DNA of 64,000 nt, from the NCBI RefSeq assembly GCF_015070875.1, contig NZ_JADDIV010000002.1:620001-684000 (forward strand), read 5' to 3'. Positions 11,343 to 18,862 of this stretch are shown piece by piece; the first letter of the stretch is position 1, and the number at the start of each line of letters is the position of its first letter. Position numbers and translations under genes: made by a program. The notes under the pieces were generated by a model. It did not search any database. It saw only the letters and a list, made by a program, of their open reading frames with translations, and was not told the origin of the DNA. This stretch comes from Ramlibacter pallidus (GTDB lineage Bacteria > Pseudomonadota > Gammaproteobacteria > Burkholderiales > Burkholderiaceae_C).

Positions 11343-12502
11343 AGCACGGCTCCCGCGGGCAGCTCGCGCACGTTCGCCGGCGATTCGGCCGCGATGCGCT
11401 CGAAGTAGGACCGCACGACCGCCAGGTAGCGCGCGTCCTCCAGCAGGAAGGCGTCGTGCCCGTGCGGCGCATCGATCTCGGCGTAGCTGACGTCGCGCCG
11501 GTTGTCCAGCAGCGCCTTGACGATCTCGCGGCTGCGCGCCGGCGAGAAGCGCCAGTCGGTGCTGAAGCTCACCAGCAGGAACTTGGCGGTGGCCACCGCC
11601 AGCGCCTTGGCCAGGTGGCCGTTGGTGCGCTTGGCCGGGTCGAAGTAGTCGAGCGCCCGCGTGATCAGCAGGTAGGTGTTGGCGTCGAAGTACTCGCTGA
11701 ACTTGTCGCCCTGGTGGCGCAGGTAGCTCTCGATCTGGAACTCGATGTCCTGCGTGGTGTAGCGCAGGTCGAGGCCTTCCCGGAGCTGGCGCCCGAACTT
11801 CTCGTTCATGACGTCGTCGGACAGGTAGGTGATGTGGCCGATCATCCGCGCGATGCGCAGCCCGCGCTTGGGGATCACGTTGTGCCGGTAGAAGTGGCCG
11901 CCGTGGAAGTCCGGGTCGGTGACGATCGCACGGCGGGCGACTTCGTTGAACGCGATGTTCTCGGCGTTGAGGTTGGGCGCGCTCGCCACCACCACCGCAT
12001 GCCGCACGCGCTGCGGATACTGCAGCGTCCACGACAAGGCCTGCATGCCGCCGAGGCTGCCTCCCATGACGGCCGCCAGCGACTGGATGCCCAGCGCATC
12101 GAGCAGCCGCGCCTGCGCATTCACCCAGTCCTCGACCGTCACCACCGGGAAGTCGGCGCCGTAGACGCGGCCGGTGTCCGGATTGACGTGCATCGGCCCG
12201 GTGGAGCCGAAGCAGGAGCCCAGGTTGTTCACGCCGATGACGAAGAAGCGGTCGGTGTCCACCGGCTTGCCGGGGCCGATCATGGTGTCCCACCAGCCCT
12301 CGGATTTCTCCTGTCCCTCGTAGACGCCGGCCACGTGGTGCGAGGCGTTGAGGGCATGGCAGATCAGGACGGCATTGCTGCGCTCGGCGTTGAGGGTGCC
12401 ATAGGTCTCGTAGGCGAGCGAGTAGCCGCGGATCGAGGCGCCGCTCTGCAGCGCGAGCGGCGCGTCGAACGACATGGACCGGGGCGTGGCGACGAAGGTC
12501 AT
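11339..12502 (-). CDS. metX: Homoserine O-acyltransferase MetX
   Basis: 387-residue alpha/beta-hydrolase-fold enzyme that activates homoserine with an acyl-CoA, the first committed step of methionine synthesis. Seen are [13 protein letters not shown], the nucleophile elbow [11 protein letters not shown], acid-loop region [12 protein letters not shown] and a C-terminal [10 protein letters not shown] with the catalytic His. Whether acetyl- or succinyl-CoA is used cannot be settled by eye. No clear Shine-Dalgarno sequence lies just before the ATG; the leader carries a SAM-II riboswitch and a terminator. Confidence 0.93.
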   Translation of the reverse strand: MTFVATPRSMSFDAPLALQSGASIRGYSLAYETYGTLNAERSNAVLICHALNASHHVAGVYEGQEKSEGWWDTMIGPGKPVDTDRFFVIGVNNLGSCFGSTGPMHVNPDTGRVYGADFPVVTVEDWVNAQARLLDALGIQSLAAVMGGSLGGMQALSWTLQYPQRVRHAVVVASAPNLNAENIAFNEVARRAIVTDPDFHGGHFYRHNVIPKRGLRIARMIGHITYLSDDVMNEKFGRQLREGLDLRYTTQDIEFQIESYLRHQGDKFSEYFDANTYLLITRALDYFDPAKRTNGHLAKALAVATAKFLLVSFSTDWRFSPARSREIVKALLDNRRDVSYAEIDAPHGHDAFLLEDARYLAVVRSYFERIAAESPANVRELPAGAVL

Positions 12503-12512
12503 GGTGGAAACG

Positions 12513-12540
12513 AAAAACCCGGCCGCGAAAGCGGGCCGGG
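12513..12540 (-). terminator. Intrinsic terminator in the metX leader
   Basis: On the minus strand a GC stem (5' arm at 12540-12531, 3' arm at 12526-12518, one bulged C, TTTC loop) is followed directly by five T residues. It sits between the SAM-II aptamer and the metX start codon, about 10 bp before the ATG. That position suits an attenuator governed by the riboswitch. Confidence 0.75.
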
Positions 12541-12544
12541 TTCG

Positions 12545-12598
12545 GCTCCATCTTTAGCGGTATTTATTGAGCGCCCGCAAGCGAGGCAAATCGGCGCT
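12545..12598 (-). promoter_or_regulatory. SAM-II riboswitch upstream of metX
   Basis: Read on the minus strand, P1 is AGCGC/GCGCU around a 19-nt loop beginning CGATTTG. The tail carries AATAAAT, then CCGCTAAA and ATGGA. This matches the SAM-II (metA/SAM-alpha) pattern of GATTT in the loop and a tail of ATAAAT...GCTAAA...GG. The loop end GCGG can pair with the tail CCGC to form the H-type pseudoknot. A TATACT -10-like box (12606-12611) would start the RNA at about the first base of P1; I see no good -35. SAM binding is expected to lower metX-metW expression. Confidence 0.82.
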
Positions 12599-12618
12599 GG
12601 GCCCGAGTATAGCCAGCC

Positions 12619-13176
12619 TCAGGACACGAGGGCCAGCACCCCGAGGACCGCGAAGACGAGGGCGCCGACGACGTGCACCGCCCGGATCGGCACGCGGCGC
12701 GTGATGCGCTCGCCGAACCACACCACGGGGGCGTTCGCCAGCATCATTCCCAGCGTCGTGCCCGCCACGACCGCCGCCCAGGCGTCGAAGCGCGCGGCCA
12801 GCACCACGGTGGCCACCTGCGTCTTGTCGCCCATCTCCGCGAGGAAGAAGGCGACCAGCGTGGTGCCGAACACGCCGAAGCGCGGCACCTTCGCCGTGTC
12901 GTCCTCGTCCAGCTTGTCGGGGATGAGCATCCAGCCGGCCATGGCGATGAAGGACACGCCCAGCACCCAGCGCAGCGCCTGCGGGCCGAGCCACTGCGTG
13001 ACCCAGGCGCCGACCGCGCCAGCGAGGGCGTGGTTCACCAGGGTGGCGACGAGGATGCCCAGGACGATCGGCCAGGGCTTGCGGAACCGGGCGGCCAGGA
13101 CCAGCGAGAGCAGCTGCGTCTTGTCGCCCATCTCCGCCAGGGCGACGATGCCCGTCGAGACGAGAAATGCTTCCAA
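12619..13176 (-). CDS. UPF0016/TMEM165-GDT1 family membrane protein (putative Mn2+ exporter)
   Basis: 185-residue protein with two homologous hydrophobic halves, each carrying the family motif E-x-G-D-K-T (EMGDKTQLLS and EMGDKTQVATV). The spacer IPDKLDEDDTAKVPRFG is polar and acidic. Characterised bacterial members export manganese. The start is TTG at 13176 (LEAFLVSTGIVALAEMGDKT), which gives the usual length; an open frame upstream extends further but adds a non-conserved basic tail. I looked for a yybP-ykoY manganese riboswitch upstream and saw none. Confidence 0.85.
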   Translation of the reverse strand: MEAFLVSTGIVALAEMGDKTQLLSLVLAARFRKPWPIVLGILVATLVNHALAGAVGAWVTQWLGPQALRWVLGVSFIAMAGWMLIPDKLDEDDTAKVPRFGVFGTTLVAFFLAEMGDKTQVATVVLAARFDAWAAVVAGTTLGMMLANAPVVWFGERITRRVPIRAVHVVGALVFAVLGVLALVS

Positions 13177-13305
13177 GAGACCCGGGATTCTAGGGCGCGC
13201 CGGTGCACGCACGATCCCGGCGCACTTTTTGCTTAGTTTTGGTGCGGCCCCGCGAATGGCCGCCAGAACGCACCACAACCAAGCATTTCATCCAAAGGGG
13301 TCACC

Positions 13306-14508
13306 ATGGAAGCACTAAAACAGGGCTCGGACGTCCTGTTCATCCTGCTGGGCGCCATCATGGTCCTGGCCATGCATTCGGGATTCGCCTTCCTGGAGCT
13401 GGGCACGGTCCGCAAGAAGAACCAGGTCAACGCGCTCGTCAAGATCCTGGTCGACTTCTCGGTGTCCACGGTCGCCTATTTCCTGGTCGGCTACGCCGTC
13501 GCCTACGGCACGTCCTTCCTGGTCGGCGCCGAGCAGCTGGTGGCCCGCAACGGCTACGACCTGGTGAAGTTCTTCTTCCTGCTCACGTTCGCCGCGGCCA
13601 TCCCGGCCATCATCTCCGGCGGCATCGCCGAACGCGCCCGCTTCGGCCCGCAGCTGATCGCGACCGCCGTCATCGTGGGCCTGGTCTACCCGCTGTTCGA
13701 AGGCGTCGCCTGGAACCAGCGCTTCGGCATCCAGGCCTGGATCAAGGGGCTGACCGGCGACGAGTTCCACGATTTCGCCGGCTCGATCGTCGTCCATGCG
13801 GTGGGCGGCTGGCTGGGGCTCACCGCCGTGGTCCTGCTCGGTGCGCGCAGCAACCGTTACCGCAAGGACGGCGCGATCTCCGCGCACCCGCCCTCCAACA
13901 TCCCCTTCCTGGCGCTCGGCGCGTGGATCCTCACCGTCGGCTGGTTCGGCTTCAACGTGATGAGCGCCCAGACGATCGACAAGGTGTCCGGCCTGGTGGC
14001 CGTGAACTCGCTGATGGCGATGGTGGGCGGCACGCTGGCGGCCACCCTGATCGGCCGCAACGACCCCGGCTTCGTGCACAACGGGCCGCTGGCGGGCCTG
14101 GTCGCGGTCTGCGCGGGCAGCGACCTGATGCACCCGGGCGGCGCCTTCGTGGTGGGCGGCGTGGCCGGCGCGATCTTCGTCGTGCTGTTCACCCTGACGC
14201 AGAACCGCTGGAAGATCGACGACGTCCTGGGCGTGTGGCCGCTGCACGGCCTGTGCGGCCTGTGGGGCGGCATCGCCGCCGGCATCTTCGGCACGGGGGC
14301 CTTCGGCGGGCTGGGCGGCGTCAACTTCATGGCCCAGCTGATCGGCAGCCTGATCGGCGTCGGCTGGGCGCTCCTCGCCGGCTTCGCGCTGTACGGCGTG
14401 CTGCGGAAAGTGATGGGCCTGCGCCTGTCCGCCGAGGAAGAGCAGACCGGCGCCGACCTCGCGATCCACAAGATCGGCTCGACGCCGGAACGCGAGGCCA
14501 ACTGGTAG
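13306..14508 (+). CDS. amt: Ammonium transporter (Amt family)
   Basis: 400-residue channel with about eleven membrane helices. The twin-histidine pore is visible as HDFAGSIVVHAVGG and WPLHGLCGLWGG, and SGGIAERARFGP and GAWILTVGWFGFNVMSA are typical. The usual GlnK partner gene is not next to it, and it has no obvious cleaved signal peptide. An AAGGGG ribosome site lies about 6 bp before the ATG. Divergent from the UPF0016 gene. Confidence 0.93.
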   Translation: MEALKQGSDVLFILLGAIMVLAMHSGFAFLELGTVRKKNQVNALVKILVDFSVSTVAYFLVGYAVAYGTSFLVGAEQLVARNGYDLVKFFFLLTFAAAIPAIISGGIAERARFGPQLIATAVIVGLVYPLFEGVAWNQRFGIQAWIKGLTGDEFHDFAGSIVVHAVGGWLGLTAVVLLGARSNRYRKDGAISAHPPSNIPFLALGAWILTVGWFGFNVMSAQTIDKVSGLVAVNSLMAMVGGTLAATLIGRNDPGFVHNGPLAGLVAVCAGSDLMHPGGAFVVGGVAGAIFVVLFTLTQNRWKIDDVLGVWPLHGLCGLWGGIAAGIFGTGAFGGLGGVNFMAQLIGSLIGVGWALLAGFALYGVLRKVMGLRLSAEEEQTGADLAIHKIGSTPEREANW

Positions 14509-14567
14509 CGGGTGTCGCGCGCATGCCGAAAATGGCGCGGCGGCACGGGTTCCGCGGCCTTCCCATG

Positions 14568-14594
14568 TTGCTTTTCCAAATCCATGCGCATAAT
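14568..14594 (+). promoter_or_regulatory. Possible promoter of the first RRM gene
   Basis: TTGCTT at 14568-14573 and CATAAT at 14589-14594 with a short 15-bp spacer. A similar CATAAT stands at 15223-15228 before the second RRM gene. The placement gives a leader of roughly 105 nt. The spacing is suboptimal, so this is tentative. Confidence 0.35.
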
Positions 14595-14663
14595 GCGCCC
14601 GTGGGCCACGGGGTCCACAGGTTTGCGGTGTTTGTCGGTCTCGCGTGGTTTTGATTGCGTTTG

Positions 14664-14705
14664 CGGACTCTCCATCGCGTTTTTGCGTTTTTTCTCAGGA
14701 GTCCG
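14664..14705 (+). promoter_or_regulatory. Leader hairpin masking the ribosome binding site of the first RRM gene
   Basis: CGGACTC (14664-14670) is perfectly complementary to GAGTCCG (14699-14705), which contains part of the AGGAG ribosome site at 14697-14701, three bases before the ATG. The 28-base loop is T-rich. A homologous hairpin precedes the second RRM gene. This suggests control of translation by temperature or by the RNA-binding protein itself. Confidence 0.6.
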
Positions 14706-14707
14706 TA

Positions 14708-15115
14708 ATGGGCAACAAGCTTTACGTGGGGAACCTTCCCTACTCTTTCCGCGACAGCGACATGGAACAGGCGTTCGCGCAGTTCGGCACTGTCACCAGC
14801 GCCAAGGTCATGATGGAACGTGACACCGGCCGCTCCAAGGGTTTCGGCTTCGTCGAAATGGGCAGCCCGGCCGAGGCGCAAGCCGCGATCGAAGGCATGA
14901 ACGGCCAGCAGATCGGCGGCCGTGGTCTGGTGGTCAACGAAGCCCGTCCGATGGAACCGCGTAGCGGTGGCGGCGGCGGCTTTGGCGGCGGCGGCGGTGG
15001 TGGCCGCGGCTTCGGCGGCGGCGGTGGTGGTGGCGGCGGCTTCGGCGGCGGCCGTCGCGAAGGCGGCGGTGGCGGCGGCTACGGCGGCGGCGGCGGTGGC
15101 CGCGACCGTTACTGA
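14708..15115 (+). CDS. RRM-domain RNA-binding protein with glycine-rich tail (first copy)
   Basis: 135 residues. A single RNA-recognition motif spans about residues 1-82, with RNP2 as KLYVGNLPY and RNP1 as KGFGFVEM. A Gly/Arg/Tyr-rich tail ends in GGRDRY. Such proteins in cyanobacteria and proteobacteria are often cold-induced RNA chaperones. The ATG at 14708 follows CAGGAG; a longer in-frame start upstream would sit inside the leader hairpin. It is a tandem paralogue of the next gene. Confidence 0.92.
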   Translation: MGNKLYVGNLPYSFRDSDMEQAFAQFGTVTSAKVMMERDTGRSKGFGFVEMGSPAEAQAAIEGMNGQQIGGRGLVVNEARPMEPRSGGGGGFGGGGGGGRGFGGGGGGGGGFGGGRREGGGGGGYGGGGGGRDRY

Positions 15116-15148
15116 GCAGCAGCTGCGCGGCCAGTCCGCAATGCAACG

Positions 15149-15171
15149 AAAGGGCCTCCGGGCCCTTTTTT
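15149..15171 (+). terminator. Intrinsic terminator after the first RRM gene
   Basis: AAGGGCC, a short TCC-type loop, then GGCCCTT running into six T residues. It lies about 33 bp after the stop codon, so the two RRM genes are transcribed separately. Confidence 0.85.
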
Positions 15172-15309
15172 CATGCCTGCTTAGGGCAGCCACCCCCTTG
15201 CCATGCCCCCGATGATCTGCTCCATAATGGAATCGCGTGGTCAAGCAGTTTCACGCGGGTTGCGGTGAACAGGTGCCTTTCGCGTCGCTTTTGCGTTGAA
15301 TGCGTTTTC

Positions 15310-15352
15310 GGGACTCCATCGCTTCGTTCGTCATGTTTTTTCCAGGAGTCCC
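15310..15352 (+). promoter_or_regulatory. Leader hairpin masking the ribosome binding site of the second RRM gene
   Basis: GGGACTCC (15310-15317) pairs perfectly with GGAGTCCC (15345-15352). The 3' arm contains the AGGAG ribosome site, four bases before the ATG. The 27-nt loop is T-rich. The stem sequence differs in detail from the first copy while pairing is kept, which looks like compensatory conservation. Confidence 0.62.
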
Positions 15353-15356
15353 TTCG

Positions 15357-15845
15357 ATGGGCAACAAACTGTACGTGGGCAACCTTCCCTACCAGGTGCG
15401 CGACAGCGACCTCGAGCAGGCGTTCAGCCAGTTCGGCCAGGTCACCAGCGCCAAGGTCATGATGGAGCGCGAGACCGGACGCTCCAAGGGCTTCGGTTTC
15501 GTCGAAATGGGCAGCGATGCCGAGGCGCAGGCCGCCATCGAAGGCATGAACGGCCAGTCCATGGGCGGCCGCAGCGTGGTCGTCAACGAAGCCCGCCCGA
15601 TGGAGAACCGCCCGCGCAGCGGCGGCTTCGGCGGCGGCGGGGGTGGCGGCGGCTACGGTGGTGGTGGCGGCCGCTCGGGCGGCGGCGGCTATGGTGGCGG
15701 CCGGCGCGAAGGCGGCGGTGGTGGCTACGGCGGTGGTGGCGGCCAGGACGGCGGCTTCCGCAGCCCCTATGGCGCGGGTCCCCGGGGCGGCGGCCGCTCC
15801 GGCGGCGGTGGTGGCGGCTACGGTGGCGGCGGCAACAGCTACTGA
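15357..15845 (+). CDS. RRM-domain RNA-binding protein with glycine-rich tail (second copy)
   Basis: 162 residues, near-identical to the preceding protein across the RRM (KLYVGNLPYQVRD, KGFGFVEMGSDAEAQ). Its Gly/Arg/Tyr-rich tail is longer and has an insert with QDGGFRSPYGAGPRGGG. The start at 15357 matches that of the first copy. The leader before it is also homologous to the first, so the duplication included the regulatory region. It presumably binds single-stranded RNA. Confidence 0.92.
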   Translation: MGNKLYVGNLPYQVRDSDLEQAFSQFGQVTSAKVMMERETGRSKGFGFVEMGSDAEAQAAIEGMNGQSMGGRSVVVNEARPMENRPRSGGFGGGGGGGGYGGGGGRSGGGGYGGGRREGGGGGYGGGGGQDGGFRSPYGAGPRGGGRSGGGGGGYGGGGNSY

Positions 15846-15870
15846 CCGGCGCGTTTCCGGATGAAAGAAG

Positions 15871-15891
15871 GGCTCCCGCGGGAGCCTTTTT
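15871..15891 (+). terminator. Intrinsic terminator after the second RRM gene
   Basis: Perfect 8-bp inverted repeat GGCTCCCG/CGGGAGCC followed by five T residues. It sits between the convergent RRM and SDR genes, which are only 55 bp apart, and may also weakly stop leftward transcription. Confidence 0.85.
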
Positions 15892-15900
15892 CGTTTCGGA

Positions 15901-16677
15901 TCAGAGGCCGTCGCCGCGGTGCTTGCGCGCGCGGCCGACCAGCACGGCGTCGAACAGCGGATTCGGCAACAGGCGCAGCACCTTGGCCACGACGCCCATC
16001 TGCCACGGGATCACGCGGTAGCTGCGGCCGGCGGCGATGGTGCGGAAGGCGGCGTCGGCAAAAGCGTCCGGCGTCATCAGGAAAGGCATGGCGTAGCGGT
16101 TCCCGCGCGTGAGCGGCGTGTCCACGTAGCCCGGCGAGATCGTCACCACCTTCACGCCGCTGCCCCGCAGCTCCCCGCGCAGGCTCTCGCAATAGCTGAT
16201 GACCGCTGCCTTGCTGGAGCAGTAGCCGGCGTGTCCCGGCAGCCCCCGGATGCCGGCGACGCTGGCGATGCCCACCAGCGTGCCGCTGCCGCGCGCCCGC
16301 ATGGCTTCGATGAAGGGGTGGAAGGTCGCCGCGAGCCCGATGTTGTTGATCGCGTAGATGCGGGCCATCACGTCGATGTCCTCGCGGTGCGCGGTGTCCA
16401 TGCCGACGCTGATGCCCGCGTTGGCGATGACGATGTCGGGCACCCCCTGCTGCGCCAGGCACTCGCGGCCCGCGGCGACGATGCTGTCCGTCACCGCGAC
16501 GTCCGCGCCGTACACGCGCCAGTCGGCGGGCGGCAGGCCGCGCGACGCCGCCCAGCGCACGATCTCGTCGGTGCGGCGCGCCACCAGGGCCAGCCGGTAG
16601 CCCGCCTGGTGGTAGCGCCAGGCCAGTGCCTGGCCGATGCCGCTCGAGGCCCCGGTGATGAACGCCAGCGGTGCCAT
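15901..16677 (-). CDS. Short-chain dehydrogenase/reductase
   Basis: 258-residue classical SDR: cofactor motif TGASSGIGQAL at residues 8-18, NAG in IANAGIS, catalytic Ser in ASVAG, and YxxxK in YCSSKAA. The PGYVDTP motif follows. The substrate is unknown. Its ATG overlaps the lptC stop by one base (TGATG), so it is the last gene of the kdsD-kdsC-lptC transcript, in the place where lptA usually stands. Confidence 0.9.
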   Translation of the reverse strand: MAPLAFITGASSGIGQALAWRYHQAGYRLALVARRTDEIVRWAASRGLPPADWRVYGADVAVTDSIVAAGRECLAQQGVPDIVIANAGISVGMDTAHREDIDVMARIYAINNIGLAATFHPFIEAMRARGSGTLVGIASVAGIRGLPGHAGYCSSKAAVISYCESLRGELRGSGVKVVTISPGYVDTPLTRGNRYAMPFLMTPDAFADAAFRTIAAGRSYRVIPWQMGVVAKVLRLLPNPLFDAVLVGRARKHRGDGL

Positions 16678-17297
16678 CACGGGGCGGTGCCGCGGTTCGG
16701 CTGCAGGGTGCCGCGCACCCGGCCCTTGAGTTCCAGCACCCGCTCCAGGTTGTCGAACGCGAGGCTGTCGCCTTCGAAGACGTCGTTGCCGCGCTTGAGC
16801 ACCACCGGCTGGTGCGATCGCACCCGTTCTTCCTCGACGAACACGTGGAGGAAGTCGCCCCGGATCTCCAGCCGCGGCGCCGGGTTGTCGGCCGGCGCCT
16901 CGCGCGTGACCACCGCATTGCCGATCAGCTGCACCTGCGAGGCGTCCCCGTTGCTGATCGCCTTCTTCGCGGTGGCGACGATCAGCGCGCCGCGCGCGTT
17001 GACCGAGCGGATGCGCGGCTCGTCCACCTCCATCGTGTCGGTGTCGGGGTAGTGGCGCGCCTCGACGCCGCGGATCTCGCTCTTCATGCGGCCGGCCGGG
17101 TCGAAGGCCTTCACCGAGAAGCCGCGCAGGAAGTAGTCCGGCTCGTGCACCGGCGCGCGCTGCGCCGCGGCGGGCGCGAACGTGGGCGTGTTGCGCGCCA
17201 GCCAGTAGGTGCCCAGCGCCAGCAGGCCCATCAGGATGACGGGCAGGTAGAGGCTGACGCGGTCCCACGCGCGGCCGAAGCCGCGCACGGTCCTCAC
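16677..17297 (-). CDS. lptC: LPS export protein LptC
   Basis: 206 residues: a single N-terminal membrane anchor (about residues 16-34, YLPVILMGLLALGTYWL) followed by a periplasmic beta-jellyroll (DYFLRGFSVKAFDPAGRMK, GNAVVTREA, DVFEGDSLAFDN). LptC docks LptA to the LptBFG inner-membrane complex during LPS transport. It overlaps kdsC by 4 bp (ATGA). Confidence 0.9.
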   Translation of the reverse strand: MRTVRGFGRAWDRVSLYLPVILMGLLALGTYWLARNTPTFAPAAAQRAPVHEPDYFLRGFSVKAFDPAGRMKSEIRGVEARHYPDTDTMEVDEPRIRSVNARGALIVATAKKAISNGDASQVQLIGNAVVTREAPADNPAPRLEIRGDFLHVFVEEERVRSHQPVVLKRGNDVFEGDSLAFDNLERVLELKGRVRGTLQPNRGTAP

Positions 17298-17836
17298 CGG
17301 TAAGCCTCCAGCAACTCCGCGTACCGGCCCGACGCCACCAGGAGCAGGTCGCAGAGTTCGCGCGCCGCGCCGTGGCCGCCGGCCGCCTGCGTGACGTAAT
17401 CGGCCTGCGCCCGCACCTCGGCATGGGCGTTCGCCGGCGCCGCCGCGAAGGCGCTGCGCCGCAGCACGGGGAGGTCCGGCCAGTCGTCGCCGATGGCGGC
17501 CGCCTGCGCCCAGGTGAACCCGAGCTGGTCGAGCGAGGCCTGCGCCGCCGGCAGCTTGTCCTCGGTGCCGTAGTGCACGTGCGTCACGCCCAGCGCCTCG
17601 AGCCGCCGGCGCAGCGGCCTGGAATCGCGGCCGGTGATCACGACCGGCACGATGCCGCCGCGCTGCAGCAGCTTCAGGCCCAGCCCGTCGAGGATGTGGA
17701 AGCGCTTGAGCGTCTCGCCCTCCTCGGAGAACAGCAGCCCGCCATCGGTCATGACGCCGTCGATGTCGAAGAAGCAGGCGCGGATGCCCTGCGCGGCGAG
17801 CAGGGTCTCGGGCGGGAAGGTGAGGGTCGCCTGCAC
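17294..17836 (-). CDS. kdsC: 3-deoxy-D-manno-octulosonate-8-phosphate phosphatase KdsC
   Basis: 180-residue HAD-superfamily phosphatase without a large cap domain. The nucleophile loop is CFFDIDGVMTDGG, the second motif VVITGRDSRPLRRRL and the acidic motif AIGDDWPDLPVL. It releases Kdo from Kdo-8-phosphate for LPS inner-core synthesis. The GTG start at 17836 lies 2 bp after the kdsD stop. Confidence 0.92.
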   Translation of the reverse strand: MQATLTFPPETLLAAQGIRACFFDIDGVMTDGGLLFSEEGETLKRFHILDGLGLKLLQRGGIVPVVITGRDSRPLRRRLEALGVTHVHYGTEDKLPAAQASLDQLGFTWAQAAAIGDDWPDLPVLRRSAFAAAPANAHAEVRAQADYVTQAAGGHGAARELCDLLLVASGRYAELLEAYR

Positions 17837-17838
17837 GC

Positions 17839-18816
17839 TCAGATGACTTTCGCGCGCATCAGGTCGTTGGTGTTCACGGCGCCGACGAGGCGGTTCTCCG
17901 CATCGACCACCAGCACGTTCGTGATGCGGTGCTGCTCCATCAGCTGGGCGGCCTCGGCGGCCAGCGCGTCCTGCCGGATCGTCCTGGGGTTCGCGTGCAT
18001 CAGGTCGCGCGCGTTCATGCTGCGCAGGTCGGCGCCCCTCTCGATCAGTCGCCGCAGGTCGCCGTCGGTGAAGATGCCGAGCACTGTCCCCTGCGCGTCG
18101 ACCACGGCGGACGAGCCGAGCCCCTTGGCGCTCATCTCGCGCATCAGCTCGGAGAAGCTGGCCTCGGGCAACACCTTCGGCACGCTGTCGCCCTTGCGCA
18201 TGATGTCCGCCAGGTGCGTCAGCAGCTTGCGGCCCAGCGCGCCGCCCGGGTGGGACCGGGCGAAGTCCTCGGCCAGGAAGCCGCGGGCGTCCAGCAGCGC
18301 CACGGCAAGGGCATCGCCCAGCGCGAGCTGCGCGGTGGTGCTGGCCGTGGGTGCGAGCTGCAGCGGACAGGCCTCGCGCTCCACGCCGCTGTCCAGCACG
18401 ATGTCGGCGTGCTGCGCGAGGGTGGAACGCGGGTTGCCGGTCATGGCGACCAGCGTGGCGCCGAGGCGCTTGATCACCGGCAGCAGCGAGGTCAGCTCGT
18501 CGACTTCGCCGCTGTTGGAGACCGCCAGCACGAGGTCGATCGCCTTGATCATGCCGAGGTCGCCGTGGCTCGCCTCGGCCGGATGCACGAACATCGCCGG
18601 CGTGCCGGTGGATGCCAGCGTCGCGGCGATCTTGCGGCTGACGTGCCCGCTCTTGCCGATGCCCATCACCACGATGCGGCCGCGCACCTCGAGCATCTTC
18701 TCCACCGCCAGCGTGAAGGACTCGCCGGTCCGCGCCTTCAGGCCGGACACCGCCGCGGCCTCGATCTCGAAAGTCTCCTGCGCCAGGCGTAGCGCGCGCG
18801 TGCGGTCGAAGCTCAT
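17839..18816 (-). CDS. kdsD: Arabinose-5-phosphate isomerase KdsD (SIS plus CBS domains)
   Basis: 325 residues: SIS isomerase domain (GIGKSGHVSRKIAATLASTG, HPAEASHGDLGM, SNSGEVDEL) followed by two CBS domains from about residue 210. It converts ribulose-5-phosphate to arabinose-5-phosphate, the Kdo precursor. It is the first gene of the kdsD-kdsC-lptC-SDR unit and divergent from the CPA2 antiporter, with 46 bp between start codons. Confidence 0.92.
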   Translation of the reverse strand: MSFDRTRALRLAQETFEIEAAAVSGLKARTGESFTLAVEKMLEVRGRIVVMGIGKSGHVSRKIAATLASTGTPAMFVHPAEASHGDLGMIKAIDLVLAVSNSGEVDELTSLLPVIKRLGATLVAMTGNPRSTLAQHADIVLDSGVEREACPLQLAPTASTTAQLALGDALAVALLDARGFLAEDFARSHPGGALGRKLLTHLADIMRKGDSVPKVLPEASFSELMREMSAKGLGSSAVVDAQGTVLGIFTDGDLRRLIERGADLRSMNARDLMHANPRTIRQDALAAEAAQLMEQHRITNVLVVDAENRLVGAVNTNDLMRAKVI

Positions 18817-18862
18817 GGCGCGATTCTAAGAGGGGCCGGCTTCTCGGCAGTAGCATAGGGCC

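Noticed and set aside
13177-13305. yybP-ykoY manganese riboswitch before the UPF0016 exporter gene, or sigma-54 promoter before amt
   Set aside because: The expected GGGGAGTA-type core is absent and GG/GC elements have the wrong spacing (11 instead of 12 bp between first G residues).
14970-15840. Repetitive GGC/GGT tracts as a possible CRISPR or DNA repeat array
   Set aside because: They are codons of the Gly-rich tails of the RRM proteins, without spacers or regular period.
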